The notes: generated by a model from the sequence alone, not told the origin. A DNA stretch of 64,000 nucleotides from UBA2705 sp963977105 (GCA_963977105.1 CAXBNI010000002.1:62001-126000); one strand, 5' to 3'; shown: positions 53,768-63,465, counted from the first letter of the stretch. Made by a program: numbers and translations.

Positions 53768-54394
53768 ATGACCACAATAGAACAAGCCCTAAACAAGCAA
53801 AACACAATTACCGATGGTGAGATTTCTAAAGTTTTTCGCCGTTTGATTGCGAATAATAAAGTTTCTGAAAAAGCCGTGACCCATAAGCAAGGCAAATTGC
53901 AACAAAATGTCGGCGTGGCGAACAGCCTCAGTGATTATTTTAAACGCTGTGCCAATATTGGGGTCAAGCACATCCCGACCCTAACAGAAGAACAAATTTT
54001 ACAAAATGGAGACTTCAAAACCTACCGCGCCCAATTAAACACGCAGGGTTATGATGTCGAAATTGATAGCACGAGAGCAAGCCGCGGCGCGAAAGGCTCT
54101 AGCATAGTTTCAACCGCCCTTAAAGGCGTTGCAATAGGGAGCCTATTATCAGGTATCCCTCCTGTAATGATTTTTGGCGGCTTGATCGGTGGCAGTTTCA
54201 CCGCCCTTGCAGAAAAAGCCACTTTTGATGGAGCTGCACGTATAGGCTTACAGATCAAGAAACTTGATCGCGTCGCCCTCCCTGCGCCTGTCGCGCAAAA
54301 CACGCAGCAAGCCGCGGCCAATGCATTGTTAGAAGAGATAAATCAACAAGCGACAAAGCAGCAAATTAAACAGCCCGTGCAGATTATTAAATAA
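53768..54394 (+). CDS. Hypothetical protein with Gly-rich hydrophobic segment
   Basis: 208 residues. Charged helical N-terminal half, a long hydrophobic Gly-rich segment (about 110-150, VAIGSLLSGIPPVMIFGGLI) that could form a membrane hairpin, and a Gln/Ala-rich tail. AAGGA precedes the ATG. No family recognised. Single gene with a TTGACA promoter. Confidence 0.65.
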   Translation: MTTIEQALNKQNTITDGEISKVFRRLIANNKVSEKAVTHKQGKLQQNVGVANSLSDYFKRCANIGVKHIPTLTEEQILQNGDFKTYRAQLNTQGYDVEIDSTRASRGAKGSSIVSTALKGVAIGSLLSGIPPVMIFGGLIGGSFTALAEKATFDGAARIGLQIKKLDRVALPAPVAQNTQQAAANALLEEINQQATKQQIKQPVQIIK

Positions 54395-54430
54395 GGCGGT
54401 AGAAATTTATATATTAAGCCCCAAAATTAC

Positions 54431-54459
54431 TTGACATAACTATTGCGCTATGGTAAACC
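54431..54459 (+). promoter_or_regulatory. TTGACATAA promoter for lipoprotein gene
   Basis: TTGACA (54431-54436), 17 bases, TAAACC (54454-54459), 33 bases before the ATG at 54492. Confidence 0.45.
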
Positions 54460-54491
54460 GTTTGCGGAAATATTTACAGAGAGATAAACAC

Positions 54492-54836
54492 ATGGAAATA
54501 TCAAACACATTCACAAAGGCGGCTGTTCTTAGCGTCGCATTACTCGGCACAGCGGCTATCACGGGCTGTTCAGATGCCCACCAAGCAGCACTGGGCGCAT
54601 GGGGCGAAGAAGCAGTTGTTCTTGCTTATTCAGGTGGAAAGCTAACATATGCAGGCATTTCATCTGGTAAAGTTGAAAGCGAACTTAGCTCTGAAGGTTA
54701 TTATTTTACCGATAAATGCCAAAATGGCGCACTTGCTGAAGTTGGCGGCGATGTGAACATTATTCCCCACCCAATGGGTAAGCAATTAAACTGTGACAAC
54801 TTACCGAAAGTCGAAACCCCGACATATAAGTTCTAG
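54492..54836 (+). CDS. Small putative lipoprotein
   Basis: 114 residues from the ATG at 54492 (AGAGAGA upstream); the frame to 54450 lies within the promoter. Signal peptide with lipobox ITGC (Cys about 26). The mature domain has two further Cys (DKCQNG, LNCDNL) likely to form a disulfide. Function unknown. Confidence 0.7.
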   Translation: MEISNTFTKAAVLSVALLGTAAITGCSDAHQAALGAWGEEAVVLAYSGGKLTYAGISSGKVESELSSEGYYFTDKCQNGALAEVGGDVNIIPHPMGKQLNCDNLPKVETPTYKF

Positions 54837-54844
54837 GCAGAGCG

Positions 54845-54896
54845 AAATAACTAATAAAAAAGCCGCTAACATTAGCGGCTTTTTTATTAGTTATTT
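54845..54896. terminator. Bidirectional terminator, 25-bp perfect inverted repeat
   Basis: Arms 54845-54869 and 54872-54896 are perfectly complementary with a two-base gap; the core GCCGCTAA/TTAGCGGC is flanked by A and T runs. Serves the lipoprotein gene and the convergent sdhCDA operon. Confidence 0.9.
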
Positions 54897-54909
54897 TCAC
54901 ATTCGCGTT

Positions 54910-56703
54910 TTAGTAAACACGCTTTTTCGGTGGAATGACTTCGCATTCATCCGTCAGTGTTTTCATCACCACAGGGCGGTCGCCTAATGTAACTTTACCT
55001 TCTGCGTTAATGCGGGAAGTGGAGTGTTTCATCCACTTTTCATCATCACGGTCTGGGTAATCTTCATGTGCATGTGCGCCGCGGCTTTCTTTGCGGGCAT
55101 TGGCGCTGTGCAGCGTTGCAACCGCTTGGTAAAGCAGATTATCAAGTTCCAATGTTTCAACCAAATCCGTATTGAAAATCATTGAATCGTCGCTGACATG
55201 CAGGTCATGCTTGCCTTGGAACACAGCGTCAATTTTTGCAACGCCCTCTTCCAATGTTTTGTCGGTACGGAACACGGCGGCGTGGTTCTGCATTGTGCGC
55301 TGCATTTGGTCACGTAGCTGCGCCGTTGTTGTGCCGCCTTTGGCAAAACGGTAATGGTCTAAACGTTCAACGGCTTCCATACCAATATCATCGGAAAGCA
55401 CTTTATGTTTGGCCCCTGCAGTGACAACTTCAGCGGCGCGAATGGCGGCTGCGCGGCCAAAGACGACCAAATCAAGCAAAGAGTTTGAACCCAAACGGTT
55501 CGCACCGTGTACGGATACACATGCCGCCTCACCAATCGCCATCAAGCCCTTAACAACGGCGTTCGGATCTTTTTTAGTTGGGTTAAGCACTTCGGTTCTG
55601 ACATTGGTCGGAATGCCGCCCATATTGTAATGTACAGTCGGCAGTACAGGGATTGGCTCTTTGGTGACATCAACGCCCGCAAAGACTTTCGCGGTTTCTG
55701 CAATGCCCGGCAGACGCGAGAAAATCACATCAGGGTCTAAATGTTCAAGGTGGAGGTGGATATGGTCTTTATGTTCACCTACGCCGCGTCCTTCGTTAAT
55801 TTCAATCGTCATAGAGCGGCTAACAACATCACGGCTGGCAAGATCTTTCGCTGATGGCGCATAACGCTCCATAAAACGTTCACCTTCGGAGTTGGTTAAA
55901 TAACCGCCTTCACCGCGAACGCCTTCTGTAATCAAACAGCCTGCGCCATAAACGCCAGTCGGGTGGAACTGGACAAATTCCATGTCTTGCAGCGCTAAGC
56001 CTGCACGAGCAACCATCGCATTACCGTCACCAGTACAAGTGTGGGCAGACGTACATGAGAAATAAGCACGGCCATAACCGCCTGTTGCCAAAACAACTTC
56101 ATGCGCACGGAAGCGGTGGATTTTACCGTCTTCCAAATTCCACGCCATAACGCCAACGCAGCTGCCGTCATCATCCATAATCAAATCAAGCGCGAAATAT
56201 TCAATAAAGAACTCCGCCTTATGCTTCAAAGCTTGCTGATATAATGTGTGTAAAATCGCGTGGCCTGTACGGTCAGCCGCGGCGCAAGTACGCTGCGCAG
56301 TGCCTTCGCCAAATTTAGTCGTCATGCCGCCAAATGGACGCTGATAAATTTTACCCGCCGCAGTACGTGAAAACGGCACGCCCTGATGTTCAAGTTCGTA
56401 AATCGCAGGAATAGCTTCTTTACACATATATTCAATTGCGTCTTGGTCGCCAAGCCAGTCAGAGCCCTTAACCGTGTCATACATATGCCAGCGCCAATTA
56501 TCTTCGCCCATATTACCAAGCGCCGCTGAAATACCGCCTTGCGCCGCAACTGTGTGCGAACGCGTTGGGAACACCTTAGATAAACATGCTGTTTTCAGGC
56601 CTTTTTCAGCCATGCCGAATGTCGCGCGCAAACCTGCGCCGCCGCCGCCAACAACCACAACATCGTAATAATGGTCCACAATTTCATATTTAGCTTTAGT
56701 CAT
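54910..56703 (-). CDS. sdhA: Succinate dehydrogenase flavoprotein subunit
   Basis: 597 residues; oxidises succinate to fumarate with covalent FAD. FAD-binding VVVVGGGGAGLRATFGMAEKG, the His-FAD segment FPTRSHTVAAQGG, catalytic region with FVQFHPTGVYGAGCLITEGVRGEGG, RDVVSRSM, HYNMGGIPTN and HGANRLGSNSLLDLVVFGR are all visible. Last gene of sdhC-sdhD-sdhA, ending at the strong terminator. sdhB is elsewhere (33392). Confidence 0.98.
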   Translation of the reverse strand: MTKAKYEIVDHYYDVVVVGGGGAGLRATFGMAEKGLKTACLSKVFPTRSHTVAAQGGISAALGNMGEDNWRWHMYDTVKGSDWLGDQDAIEYMCKEAIPAIYELEHQGVPFSRTAAGKIYQRPFGGMTTKFGEGTAQRTCAAADRTGHAILHTLYQQALKHKAEFFIEYFALDLIMDDDGSCVGVMAWNLEDGKIHRFRAHEVVLATGGYGRAYFSCTSAHTCTGDGNAMVARAGLALQDMEFVQFHPTGVYGAGCLITEGVRGEGGYLTNSEGERFMERYAPSAKDLASRDVVSRSMTIEINEGRGVGEHKDHIHLHLEHLDPDVIFSRLPGIAETAKVFAGVDVTKEPIPVLPTVHYNMGGIPTNVRTEVLNPTKKDPNAVVKGLMAIGEAACVSVHGANRLGSNSLLDLVVFGRAAAIRAAEVVTAGAKHKVLSDDIGMEAVERLDHYRFAKGGTTTAQLRDQMQRTMQNHAAVFRTDKTLEEGVAKIDAVFQGKHDLHVSDDSMIFNTDLVETLELDNLLYQAVATLHSANARKESRGAHAHEDYPDRDDEKWMKHSTSRINAEGKVTLGDRPVVMKTLTDECEVIPPKKRVY

Positions 56704-56737
56704 ATCTTTATGCCTTATATTCTCTGTTTATCTGTGT

Positions 56738-57136
56738 TTAGTGCGCGATTTGAATTAGCGCATATATGCACGCAATCGCCGAAGCGGTATAAAGCAATTT
56801 CTGCCCAACCAACTTAAAAATCTTGAGCCCTTCATTATGGATGTAATCTTCTACAACCGTCTGCAGACCAAGCACCGCGTGATAATGCATCGTAATCACT
56901 AATAATATGCCCAATATCGTGTTAAGCGGCTGCGATAGCCACGCCACGACGTCATCATGGCTTGCGCCAAGAATGTTGTTATAGATCGCCCACAGCGCCC
57001 AAGGCACTAAAAACAAGCTTGCAACAGCTGTGATACGTTGGTGAATCCAGTGATGGGTACCGCTCTTCGCGCTACCATGGCCTTTAACCGTTTTTAATGG
57101 CGCTTCGAATTCTGCGCCTTCTTTGTAATATGGCAT
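56738..57136 (-). CDS. sdhD: Succinate dehydrogenase membrane anchor subunit
   Basis: 132 residues, three hydrophobic helices (about 35-52, 62-85, 105-128). SGTHHWIHQRITAVASLFLVPW and HYHAVLGLQTVVEDYIH, with the haem-ligand His and quinone-site Tyr region, fit SdhD. 34 bases before sdhA; operon. Confidence 0.95.
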   Translation of the reverse strand: MPYYKEGAEFEAPLKTVKGHGSAKSGTHHWIHQRITAVASLFLVPWALWAIYNNILGASHDDVVAWLSQPLNTILGILLVITMHYHAVLGLQTVVEDYIHNEGLKIFKLVGQKLLYTASAIACIYALIQIAH

Positions 57137-57148
57137 GTCTTTATTCCC

Positions 57149-57556
57149 TTATTTTAGCGCGTAATGATAAGCACAGTACCAATAGGCCAGCGTGGCTGCG
57201 CCCGTACCAAGCAAGACGAAAGCGCCTGCATATTGTGCGTTTTCAATTTTAAACAGCTTACCGCTATCCCAAAACAGGTGACGAATACCATTAAACATGT
57301 GATAGAAAGTACAAACGCTAAGCGCAAATAAAATACCGCGGCCAACAAAAGTGCCCAGCAGCCCAGTAAATACCGCGTAGCTTTGTTCGCCCATCATCAC
57401 GCTGAGCGTAAAGCCAAGCAAAAGCAAAATAGCGCCGAGCGCTAAAAACACCCCACTCGCGCGGTGCAGTATTGACATCACCGATGTCATTTGCGGTTTA
57501 TAAACCTGTAAGTGCGGCGATAAAGGCCGTTTAGATTTCATATCCAGATCACTCAT
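57149..57556 (-). CDS. sdhC: Succinate dehydrogenase cytochrome b556 subunit
   Basis: 135 residues with three membrane helices. RPLSPHLQVYK, SILHRASGVFLALG and the haem-ligand HMFNGIRHLFWD motif are diagnostic. AGGA before the ATG. First gene of sdhCDA. Confidence 0.96.
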   Translation of the reverse strand: MSDLDMKSKRPLSPHLQVYKPQMTSVMSILHRASGVFLALGAILLLLGFTLSVMMGEQSYAVFTGLLGTFVGRGILFALSVCTFYHMFNGIRHLFWDSGKLFKIENAQYAGAFVLLGTGAATLAYWYCAYHYALK

Positions 57557-57684
57557 ATTTTTAACAATCCTATCAAAAACTTAAAAATTCAGCCTCCATC
57601 TTAATGCGCAGAGGGCAGAAAGAAAAGGCCGATCAAGGATTACTATAAATTTTTATTACTAATGCCGTATAATCCCCTCGCGGA

Positions 57685-58575
57685 TCAAGGCATTTCAATA
57701 AACTCAATCTCGTGGCGTCTCTTCGCGCCGCGATAGATGATCGCTCCACTGAGGACAATCGCAAAGATGCCACCAAGCGCGTACATATCAGGATGTTCAT
57801 GGAAAAACAAATACCCAATCACCACGCCATAAAAGACCTGCACATAGTGATAAAGCGAAACTTCAGATGCCTCAATACGTTCAATCGCCCATGCCATAGA
57901 TAAACCGCCAACAAGACTGGTGCAGGCCGCAAACATTAAAACACCAAGGGTTAGCCCCTGCGGTATCTGGAATGCCCCCGCCCCCAAAATAAGTATGCCA
58001 CAGCCAATATTGACCATATTAGGATAAAAGATTAGCGACACCTTGCTTTCGACGTGAACGACTTTTTTCAGCAAGATATTATTGAGCACAAAAACAATCG
58101 CAACACCGATCGCCGCTAAATAAGCATTATTCCACTCACCAAAGCCGGGTTTAATGACCAAGATCGCGCCAATAAACCCCAAACACACTGCGCCAATTTT
58201 ATACGGCTTAATCGGCTCCTTAAATAACAGGCTAAAGCACACGATGCCAATAATCGGCGCGGTCATAATAAGGATATACGCATCCGTCATCGCCAAATGC
58301 TGAAAACTCAATATCGCAAGGTACCCCAGCAATAAATTCATAAAGCCACGTGACACGGACATGATTGGACGTTTAAGCGTGAGGTCACTTTTTAACCGCC
58401 TTTTATAAAGACAGAACCCCACCATAAAAATCGCAGAAAAAACAGATGACCACATAATAATGTAAAAAGGGTCAAGCCCGCCCGTAGACATATGCTTGCG
58501 CAGCGCATCCCCCACGGAGAACCCAAAATAAGCCATGAGGCTAAAAAATATACCAACCAGATGTTGTTTCTTCAT
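57685..58575 (-). CDS. EamA/DMT-family transporter
   Basis: 296 residues with ten predicted hydrophobic helices in two EamA repeats (about 5-140 and 150-285). The first repeat shows RGFMNLLLGYLAILSFQHLAM, the second has an E-x-S/A-YHYVQ segment (ASEVSLYHYVQVFYGVVIGY). Drug/metabolite exporter superfamily; substrate unknown, possibly S-adenosylmethionine-like or an amino-acid metabolite, but not determinable here. Confidence 0.9.
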   Translation of the reverse strand: MKKQHLVGIFFSLMAYFGFSVGDALRKHMSTGGLDPFYIIMWSSVFSAIFMVGFCLYKRRLKSDLTLKRPIMSVSRGFMNLLLGYLAILSFQHLAMTDAYILIMTAPIIGIVCFSLLFKEPIKPYKIGAVCLGFIGAILVIKPGFGEWNNAYLAAIGVAIVFVLNNILLKKVVHVESKVSLIFYPNMVNIGCGILILGAGAFQIPQGLTLGVLMFAACTSLVGGLSMAWAIERIEASEVSLYHYVQVFYGVVIGYLFFHEHPDMYALGGIFAIVLSGAIIYRGAKRRHEIEFIEMP

Positions 58576-58621
58576 ATAAGGTAATTCCGTTCAGATAAGC
58601 GATAAAAAAATAATGATAAAG

Positions 58622-58654
58622 AAAAACGCCCTTTGAAGCAAAGGGCGTTTTAAA
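58622..58654. terminator. Terminator after aspS
   Basis: AAAAACGCCCTTTG and CAAAGGGCGTTTT arms with a three-base loop, 22 bases downstream of the aspS stop on the minus strand; T runs on both strands. Confidence 0.85.
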
Positions 58655-58675
58655 AGCTTTCATACAGCGATAACC

Positions 58676-60517
58676 TTACGCTGTTTTCACTTCGGCACTA
58701 TCGGCCTCAGTTATTTTTGGTTTTGGCAAATTTAACTTGATGTGCAAATCTTTAAGCTGCGGCTCATCTGCTGCGCTTGGTGCGTTCATCAATGTATCTT
58801 CAAACTGGCCGTTCATCACGAAAGCGTTCACTTCACGTAAGTTTGGCTCGTCACAGAACAGCATCACAATACGGTCGATACCGAACGCACAGCCACCATG
58901 CGGCGGAGCGCCGAAACGCATTGCATTGAGCATACCTCCGAATTTTTCTTCCAATACGCTTTGGTCGTAACCAACTGCACCAAAAGCCTTAATCATGATT
59001 TCTGGCTTGTGGTTACGGATCGCACCTGAACAAAGTTCATAACCGTTACATACGCAGTCATATTGATGCGCTTTAACGTTAAGAAGCTCCATTTCATCAT
59101 CAACATCCAACGCAGCTTCGCCGCCCTGAGGCATAGAGAATGGGTTATGAGAGAAATCAACTTTGCCCGTTTCTTCATTAATTTCATAAAGCGGGTAATC
59201 AACAATCCAGCAAAACTTGTAAACGCCTTGCTCAAGCAAGTCGCCAATCGCCGCGCAGATTTTATCACGCGCTTTACCAGCAAGTTTCGCTGCGGCGTTT
59301 TCTTTGTCACAAACGAAGAATACCGCATCGCCATCGCCAATGCCCATTTTCGCTTTCAGCGCGTCTTGCGCTTCAGCCGGAACGAACTTCGCAATTGGAC
59401 CGCCACCAGCACCATCAGCAAATTTGATGTAACCAAGCCCCGGAGCGCCTTCGCCGCGCGCCCAGTCATTAAGGCCGTCAAAGAATTTACGAGATTTATC
59501 AGAGATTTTCGGCGCAGGGATCGCACGAACAACGCCGCCGCCCTCAATCACGCTTTTAAACGCGCGGAATTCAACATCATCACGCGCAAATATGTCTGTC
59601 ACATCAACGATTTCAAGCGGGTTACGCAAATCTGGCTTATCGCTACCATATTTAAGCATTGCTTCATCATAAGGGATGCGCGGGAATGGCGCTTGCGTAA
59701 CGCTGCGTTTTTCACCTGAAGCATCAGAGAACTCTTCGAACAAGCCCTGCAATACAGGTTCCATTGTGTTGTAAACGTCTTCTTCAGTAATGAACGACAT
59801 TTCAACATCAAGTTGATAAAATTCAGCGAGGCGGTCAGCGCGGCTATCTTCATCGCGGAAACAAGGCGCGACTTGGAAGTAACGGTCAAAACCTGACATC
59901 ATCAATAATTGTTTGAACTGCTGCGGCGCTTGTGGCAACGCATAGAACTTACCAGGGTGCAAACGTGCCGGAACCAAAAAGTCGCGTGCGCCTTCTGGTG
60001 AAGATGCTGTCAAAATTGGCGTTGTGAATTCTTGGAAATCTTGTTCCCACATACGGCGACGTACAGACGAAATCACGTTGTTACGTAGGCGGATTTTCTT
60101 TTGCATCGCATCGCGGCGCAAGTCCAAATAACGGTAACGCAAACGAATATCTTCGCCTGCATTGTCGTCTTCAGCGACTTGGAATGGGAGGACGGCTGCT
60201 TCTGATAAAACTTCTGCCGCTTCAACGCGCACTTCAATTTCGCCCGTTGGCAATTTCGCGTTTACAACTTCAGCCGCACGCGCAACAACTTTACCCGTAA
60301 TGCAAATCACATATTCATTGCGCCATTTTTCAGCTTCGCCAAGTAATGGAGAATCGCTATCAATCACGATTTGTGTGATGCCATATGTATCACGTAAATC
60401 GATAAATAAAAGGCCGCCATGGTCACGCTTACGGTTAACCCAGCCAGATAATTTTACGGTTTCGCCAACATTAGCTATACGAAGTTCTGCACATTTATGT
60501 GATCTATAGTCATGCAT
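58676..60517 (-). CDS. aspS: Aspartyl-tRNA synthetase
   Basis: 613-residue class II synthetase. N-terminal OB anticodon-binding domain (KLSGWVNRKRDHGGLLFIDLRD), class II motif 2 CFRDEDSRADRLAEFYQLDVE, the bacterial GAD insertion (about 290-420) and motif 3 FGAPPHGGCAFGIDRIVMLF. A full-length bacterial-type enzyme; whether it also charges tRNA-Asn (non-discriminating) depends on whether asnS or gatCAB is in the genome. AAGGA precedes the ATG. Confidence 0.97.
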   Translation of the reverse strand: MHDYRSHKCAELRIANVGETVKLSGWVNRKRDHGGLLFIDLRDTYGITQIVIDSDSPLLGEAEKWRNEYVICITGKVVARAAEVVNAKLPTGEIEVRVEAAEVLSEAAVLPFQVAEDDNAGEDIRLRYRYLDLRRDAMQKKIRLRNNVISSVRRRMWEQDFQEFTTPILTASSPEGARDFLVPARLHPGKFYALPQAPQQFKQLLMMSGFDRYFQVAPCFRDEDSRADRLAEFYQLDVEMSFITEEDVYNTMEPVLQGLFEEFSDASGEKRSVTQAPFPRIPYDEAMLKYGSDKPDLRNPLEIVDVTDIFARDDVEFRAFKSVIEGGGVVRAIPAPKISDKSRKFFDGLNDWARGEGAPGLGYIKFADGAGGGPIAKFVPAEAQDALKAKMGIGDGDAVFFVCDKENAAAKLAGKARDKICAAIGDLLEQGVYKFCWIVDYPLYEINEETGKVDFSHNPFSMPQGGEAALDVDDEMELLNVKAHQYDCVCNGYELCSGAIRNHKPEIMIKAFGAVGYDQSVLEEKFGGMLNAMRFGAPPHGGCAFGIDRIVMLFCDEPNLREVNAFVMNGQFEDTLMNAPSAADEPQLKDLHIKLNLPKPKITEADSAEVKTA

Positions 60518-60707
60518 TATACAATGAATCCTTATTTGTCGCTATTTCTATCAGCCCACATAAAGCCAGAAGTTACGACATTTTTCAAGCCTAAACACAG
60601 CCTGTTCACGGAAAAACATTAATTATTGCAAAGCCAATAAAAATCGCTAAGGTAGAGGCTCTCAAAAACAATAAAAATATACAGTGAAAAAAGTCTGGGG
60701 AATACGC

Positions 60708-61178
60708 ATGAAACTAACAGAAGCATTTGAAGCCACAAAAACTAAAGTCCTGCGCCAAGAAGAGCTCATGGAAATGATGTTAGATGAAACGCTGAACCAG
60801 AAAAGACAGCACCTTGACGACCTTTCTGATATTTATTTTGAACAGCATATGCAAGAAATCGCAAGCTTATACCAATCAATCAGCGACCGGATAGATTATC
60901 TGTACACGGTGCCAATAACGCGCGCGAGCAAGTCTTATTTGACAATGCATGTCAATGATGTCAAAAAAATTCAGCCTGCGCTTGTTGAACGCATTAAAGT
61001 CATGCAGGACGAAGCCGATAAAAAGTTGCTGGACCCAGAACATCAAATCACGATCTCCAAAGTGATTATTGGTTTTTCTAAAATGGCCGATAACCACCAG
61101 AAGCTCATCAAAGACTTTATAAAGATGATCAAAGAACAAAACGGCGGCAACACACTGCCTCCACCGTCACATTCATAG
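60708..61178 (+). CDS. Hypothetical helical protein
   Basis: 156 residues from the ATG at 60708 (GGGGA upstream) rather than the GTG at 60684. Almost entirely helical and charged, with coiled-coil character (about 10-140), and a Pro/Ser tail. No signal peptide. 118 bases before rnd. Function unknown. Confidence 0.6.
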   Translation: MKLTEAFEATKTKVLRQEELMEMMLDETLNQKRQHLDDLSDIYFEQHMQEIASLYQSISDRIDYLYTVPITRASKSYLTMHVNDVKKIQPALVERIKVMQDEADKKLLDPEHQITISKVIIGFSKMADNHQKLIKDFIKMIKEQNGGNTLPPPSHS

Positions 61179-61296
61179 GTTTTGCATACGCATTATTTCG
61201 GTGCGCAAGATAAACTTGACGATTTAAATTTACAAATAGTGGCGATATAATTGCCATTATTAACCGCGCTTTTGCCCCAAAGAAATTATTAAACAC

Positions 61297-62493
61297 ATGA
61301 CCATTATTACATCATCCGAAGCCCTTGCAGATTTCTGCCAAAAACTCACATCACTCCCATATATCACAATCGACACAGAATTTTTAAGAGAGCGCACCTA
61401 TTATCCCAAGCTCTGCCTAATACAGGTTTCTGGTCCTGATATAGAAGCAGTTGCGATTGACCCTGTAGCTGCGCCAAATATTGACTTAGCGCCCCTTGCT
61501 GCAATTTTAAAAGATAAAAACATCGTCAAGGTCATGCATTCTGGCCGCCAAGATATGGAGATATTCTATAAATTATTTGGTTTCTTGCCTGCACCGTATT
61601 ACGACACACAAATCGCTGCGATGGTTTGCGGACATGGTGAACAAGCTGGCTATGAAGCGTTAGTACGTGGCATATTAAACATTCAAGTTGATAAAAGTAA
61701 GCAATATACAGATTGGTCGATCCGCCCCCTAAGTCAGGCACAAATCACATATGCATTAAATGACGTTATCTATTTAAAAGACGTTTATGAATCGCTTTGC
61801 GCCGAGCTAAAACAGGAAGGTCGCACCAAATGGGTAGAAGAAGAGATGAGCGCGATGCTCGATACTAATCTCTACGACCCGCCGCTTGATGAGCTCTGGC
61901 GCAAAATCCGCATAAAAACCAACAAGCCACAGAAGCTTGCTATACTACAGCAACTTACCGTATGGCGCGAAGAGATGGCGCGAAAAAGAGACATTCCGCG
62001 TAACCACGTCATGAAAGATGACACATTAGCTGAGATTGCCTTGCAAGCCCCCAACAACGTCAAATCCTTGACACGCATTCGTGGCATAAGTGACCGCCTT
62101 GCCGATAGCGACAAAGGCCGCAAGATTTTAAAAATCATCAACCAGATCGCTGATATTAATTCTGATGATTGCCCAAAAAAAGAAGCCAAGCCTTCATTGC
62201 CACCGCATTTGCAATCCACACTTGAAATGCTCAAAATGTTACTGCGTATTCAAGCCGCAGACCATAATGTTGCCGCAAAGTTGATTGCAAAAAGCGATGA
62301 TCTTGAAGCTATCGCTTTGGGACGAGATCAAAGCCTACCTGCATTAAAGGGCTGGCGACTTGAAATCTTCGGTGAGAAAGCCCTCGCCCTCAAAAGCGGT
62401 AAAATCGCGTTCACGCTAAAAAATGGCAATATCCACACATTCAAAGTCGAGCAAGACGCTCAACAATCAGGCGAGAATTCAGAAGAAGAATAG
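61297..62493 (+). CDS. rnd: Ribonuclease D
   Basis: 398 residues. 3'-5' exoribonuclease for tRNA and small RNA maturation. The DEDD catalytic motifs are visible: YITIDTEFLRE (ExoI), KVMHSGRQDMEIF (ExoII, Asp) and YALNDVIYLKDVY (ExoIII). An HRDC domain (about 210-285) follows. A C-terminal extension of about 100 residues is larger than in E. coli RNase D. Ends with a Glu-rich tail. Confidence 0.95.
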   Translation: MTIITSSEALADFCQKLTSLPYITIDTEFLRERTYYPKLCLIQVSGPDIEAVAIDPVAAPNIDLAPLAAILKDKNIVKVMHSGRQDMEIFYKLFGFLPAPYYDTQIAAMVCGHGEQAGYEALVRGILNIQVDKSKQYTDWSIRPLSQAQITYALNDVIYLKDVYESLCAELKQEGRTKWVEEEMSAMLDTNLYDPPLDELWRKIRIKTNKPQKLAILQQLTVWREEMARKRDIPRNHVMKDDTLAEIALQAPNNVKSLTRIRGISDRLADSDKGRKILKIINQIADINSDDCPKKEAKPSLPPHLQSTLEMLKMLLRIQAADHNVAAKLIAKSDDLEAIALGRDQSLPALKGWRLEIFGEKALALKSGKIAFTLKNGNIHTFKVEQDAQQSGENSEEE

Positions 62494-62502
62494 GGCAAAG
62501 CC

Positions 62503-63360
62503 CTACGCCAAGTTATTATAGCGTGGTAATTGCGCGCCTTTTTGGCTATCTGCGACAAGCGCATCATAGACAGCGTCAAAATCTTGTGGCTGACACGCTG
62601 TATAGCTTAGGCCGTGAGATTGCGCAAAGGCATTATTCGCCTGCGTCTTTAAATACGACGAATCTGCGCGCATCTGCTCAACCTGGCTCTCACTAAGCGC
62701 CTGAGAGACATCTGTAATCACATGGACAATATGGCCGCCGAAATCAAGGCCGGAGCGCACGCCAACGATGCTATCCTCTAACACAACACAGTTTAAGGGG
62801 CTATGCTGGGCATTATGGGTCTTGTTCATACGCTCAAGCCCTAGCAAGTAAGGGTCGCCTGACGGCTTCACAGCATAGCCTTGGTTCATCACGTAATCAG
62901 ACGCAATGGCATTTTTCCAAAACACATCGCTGAGGCTCGCTGCCGCCATCGTGTGCTCGACCGTTTTGAACGATGAATTTGTGACAATCACCGCCGCTTC
63001 ATTATTGGCAACCAGCGCTTTAAACTTATCCATTACAGGTTTAATTTCGACAACCAAGTCTGGCCGTGCGGCCAAAGCATTATAATATTCAGAAATCCGC
63101 TCTCGCGAGAAATCAATATGGCATGGGTTATCCGCAGCAAACTGCGCAGACTTTTGTGATAAAAGCTCATGAAAATTCTTTGCGCCAGTGCCGCGTAACA
63201 TATCAAGCTCTTGCTGTGCGATCTGAATGTTATATGTGCCCATATAAGCTTGGTGAACGGACTCATAAATCGCTTCCGTATCCAGTAGCGTGCCGTCCAT
63301 ATCCGATAACGTAACCTGTATTGCCTGATGCTTTTGCATAGACTGAGATTTTTTGTTCAA
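62503..63360 (-). CDS. HAD-superfamily phosphatase (beta-PGM-like)
   Basis: 285 residues. HAD motif I DMDGTLLDTEA, motif II VIVTNSS, motif III Lys in VKPSGDPYLLGL and motif IV VLEDSIVGVRSGLDFGG. The cap between motifs I and II is helical as in beta-phosphoglucomutase-like phosphatases, hydrolysing sugar phosphates. Probably one operon with the ROK kinase upstream (105-base gap). The second Met (position 8) is an alternative start. Confidence 0.88.
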   Translation of the reverse strand: MNKKSQSMQKHQAIQVTLSDMDGTLLDTEAIYESVHQAYMGTYNIQIAQQELDMLRGTGAKNFHELLSQKSAQFAADNPCHIDFSRERISEYYNALAARPDLVVEIKPVMDKFKALVANNEAAVIVTNSSFKTVEHTMAAASLSDVFWKNAIASDYVMNQGYAVKPSGDPYLLGLERMNKTHNAQHSPLNCVVLEDSIVGVRSGLDFGGHIVHVITDVSQALSESQVEQMRADSSYLKTQANNAFAQSHGLSYTACQPQDFDAVYDALVADSQKGAQLPRYNNLA

Positions 63361-63465
63361 AATCCCCTCCCTTATTTTTATAATTATCTATTGGTAGCAC
63401 AAAGCGAAACAACGAGTCAAAAAAGCGCGGGATTCTATCCCAAGGGCCGTCAAAAATAGCGACCT

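Noticed and set aside
59063..59719. 218-residue plus ORF inside aspS
   Set aside because: Antisense to conserved aspartyl-tRNA synthetase motifs, with Phe/Arg-rich product typical of a shadow.
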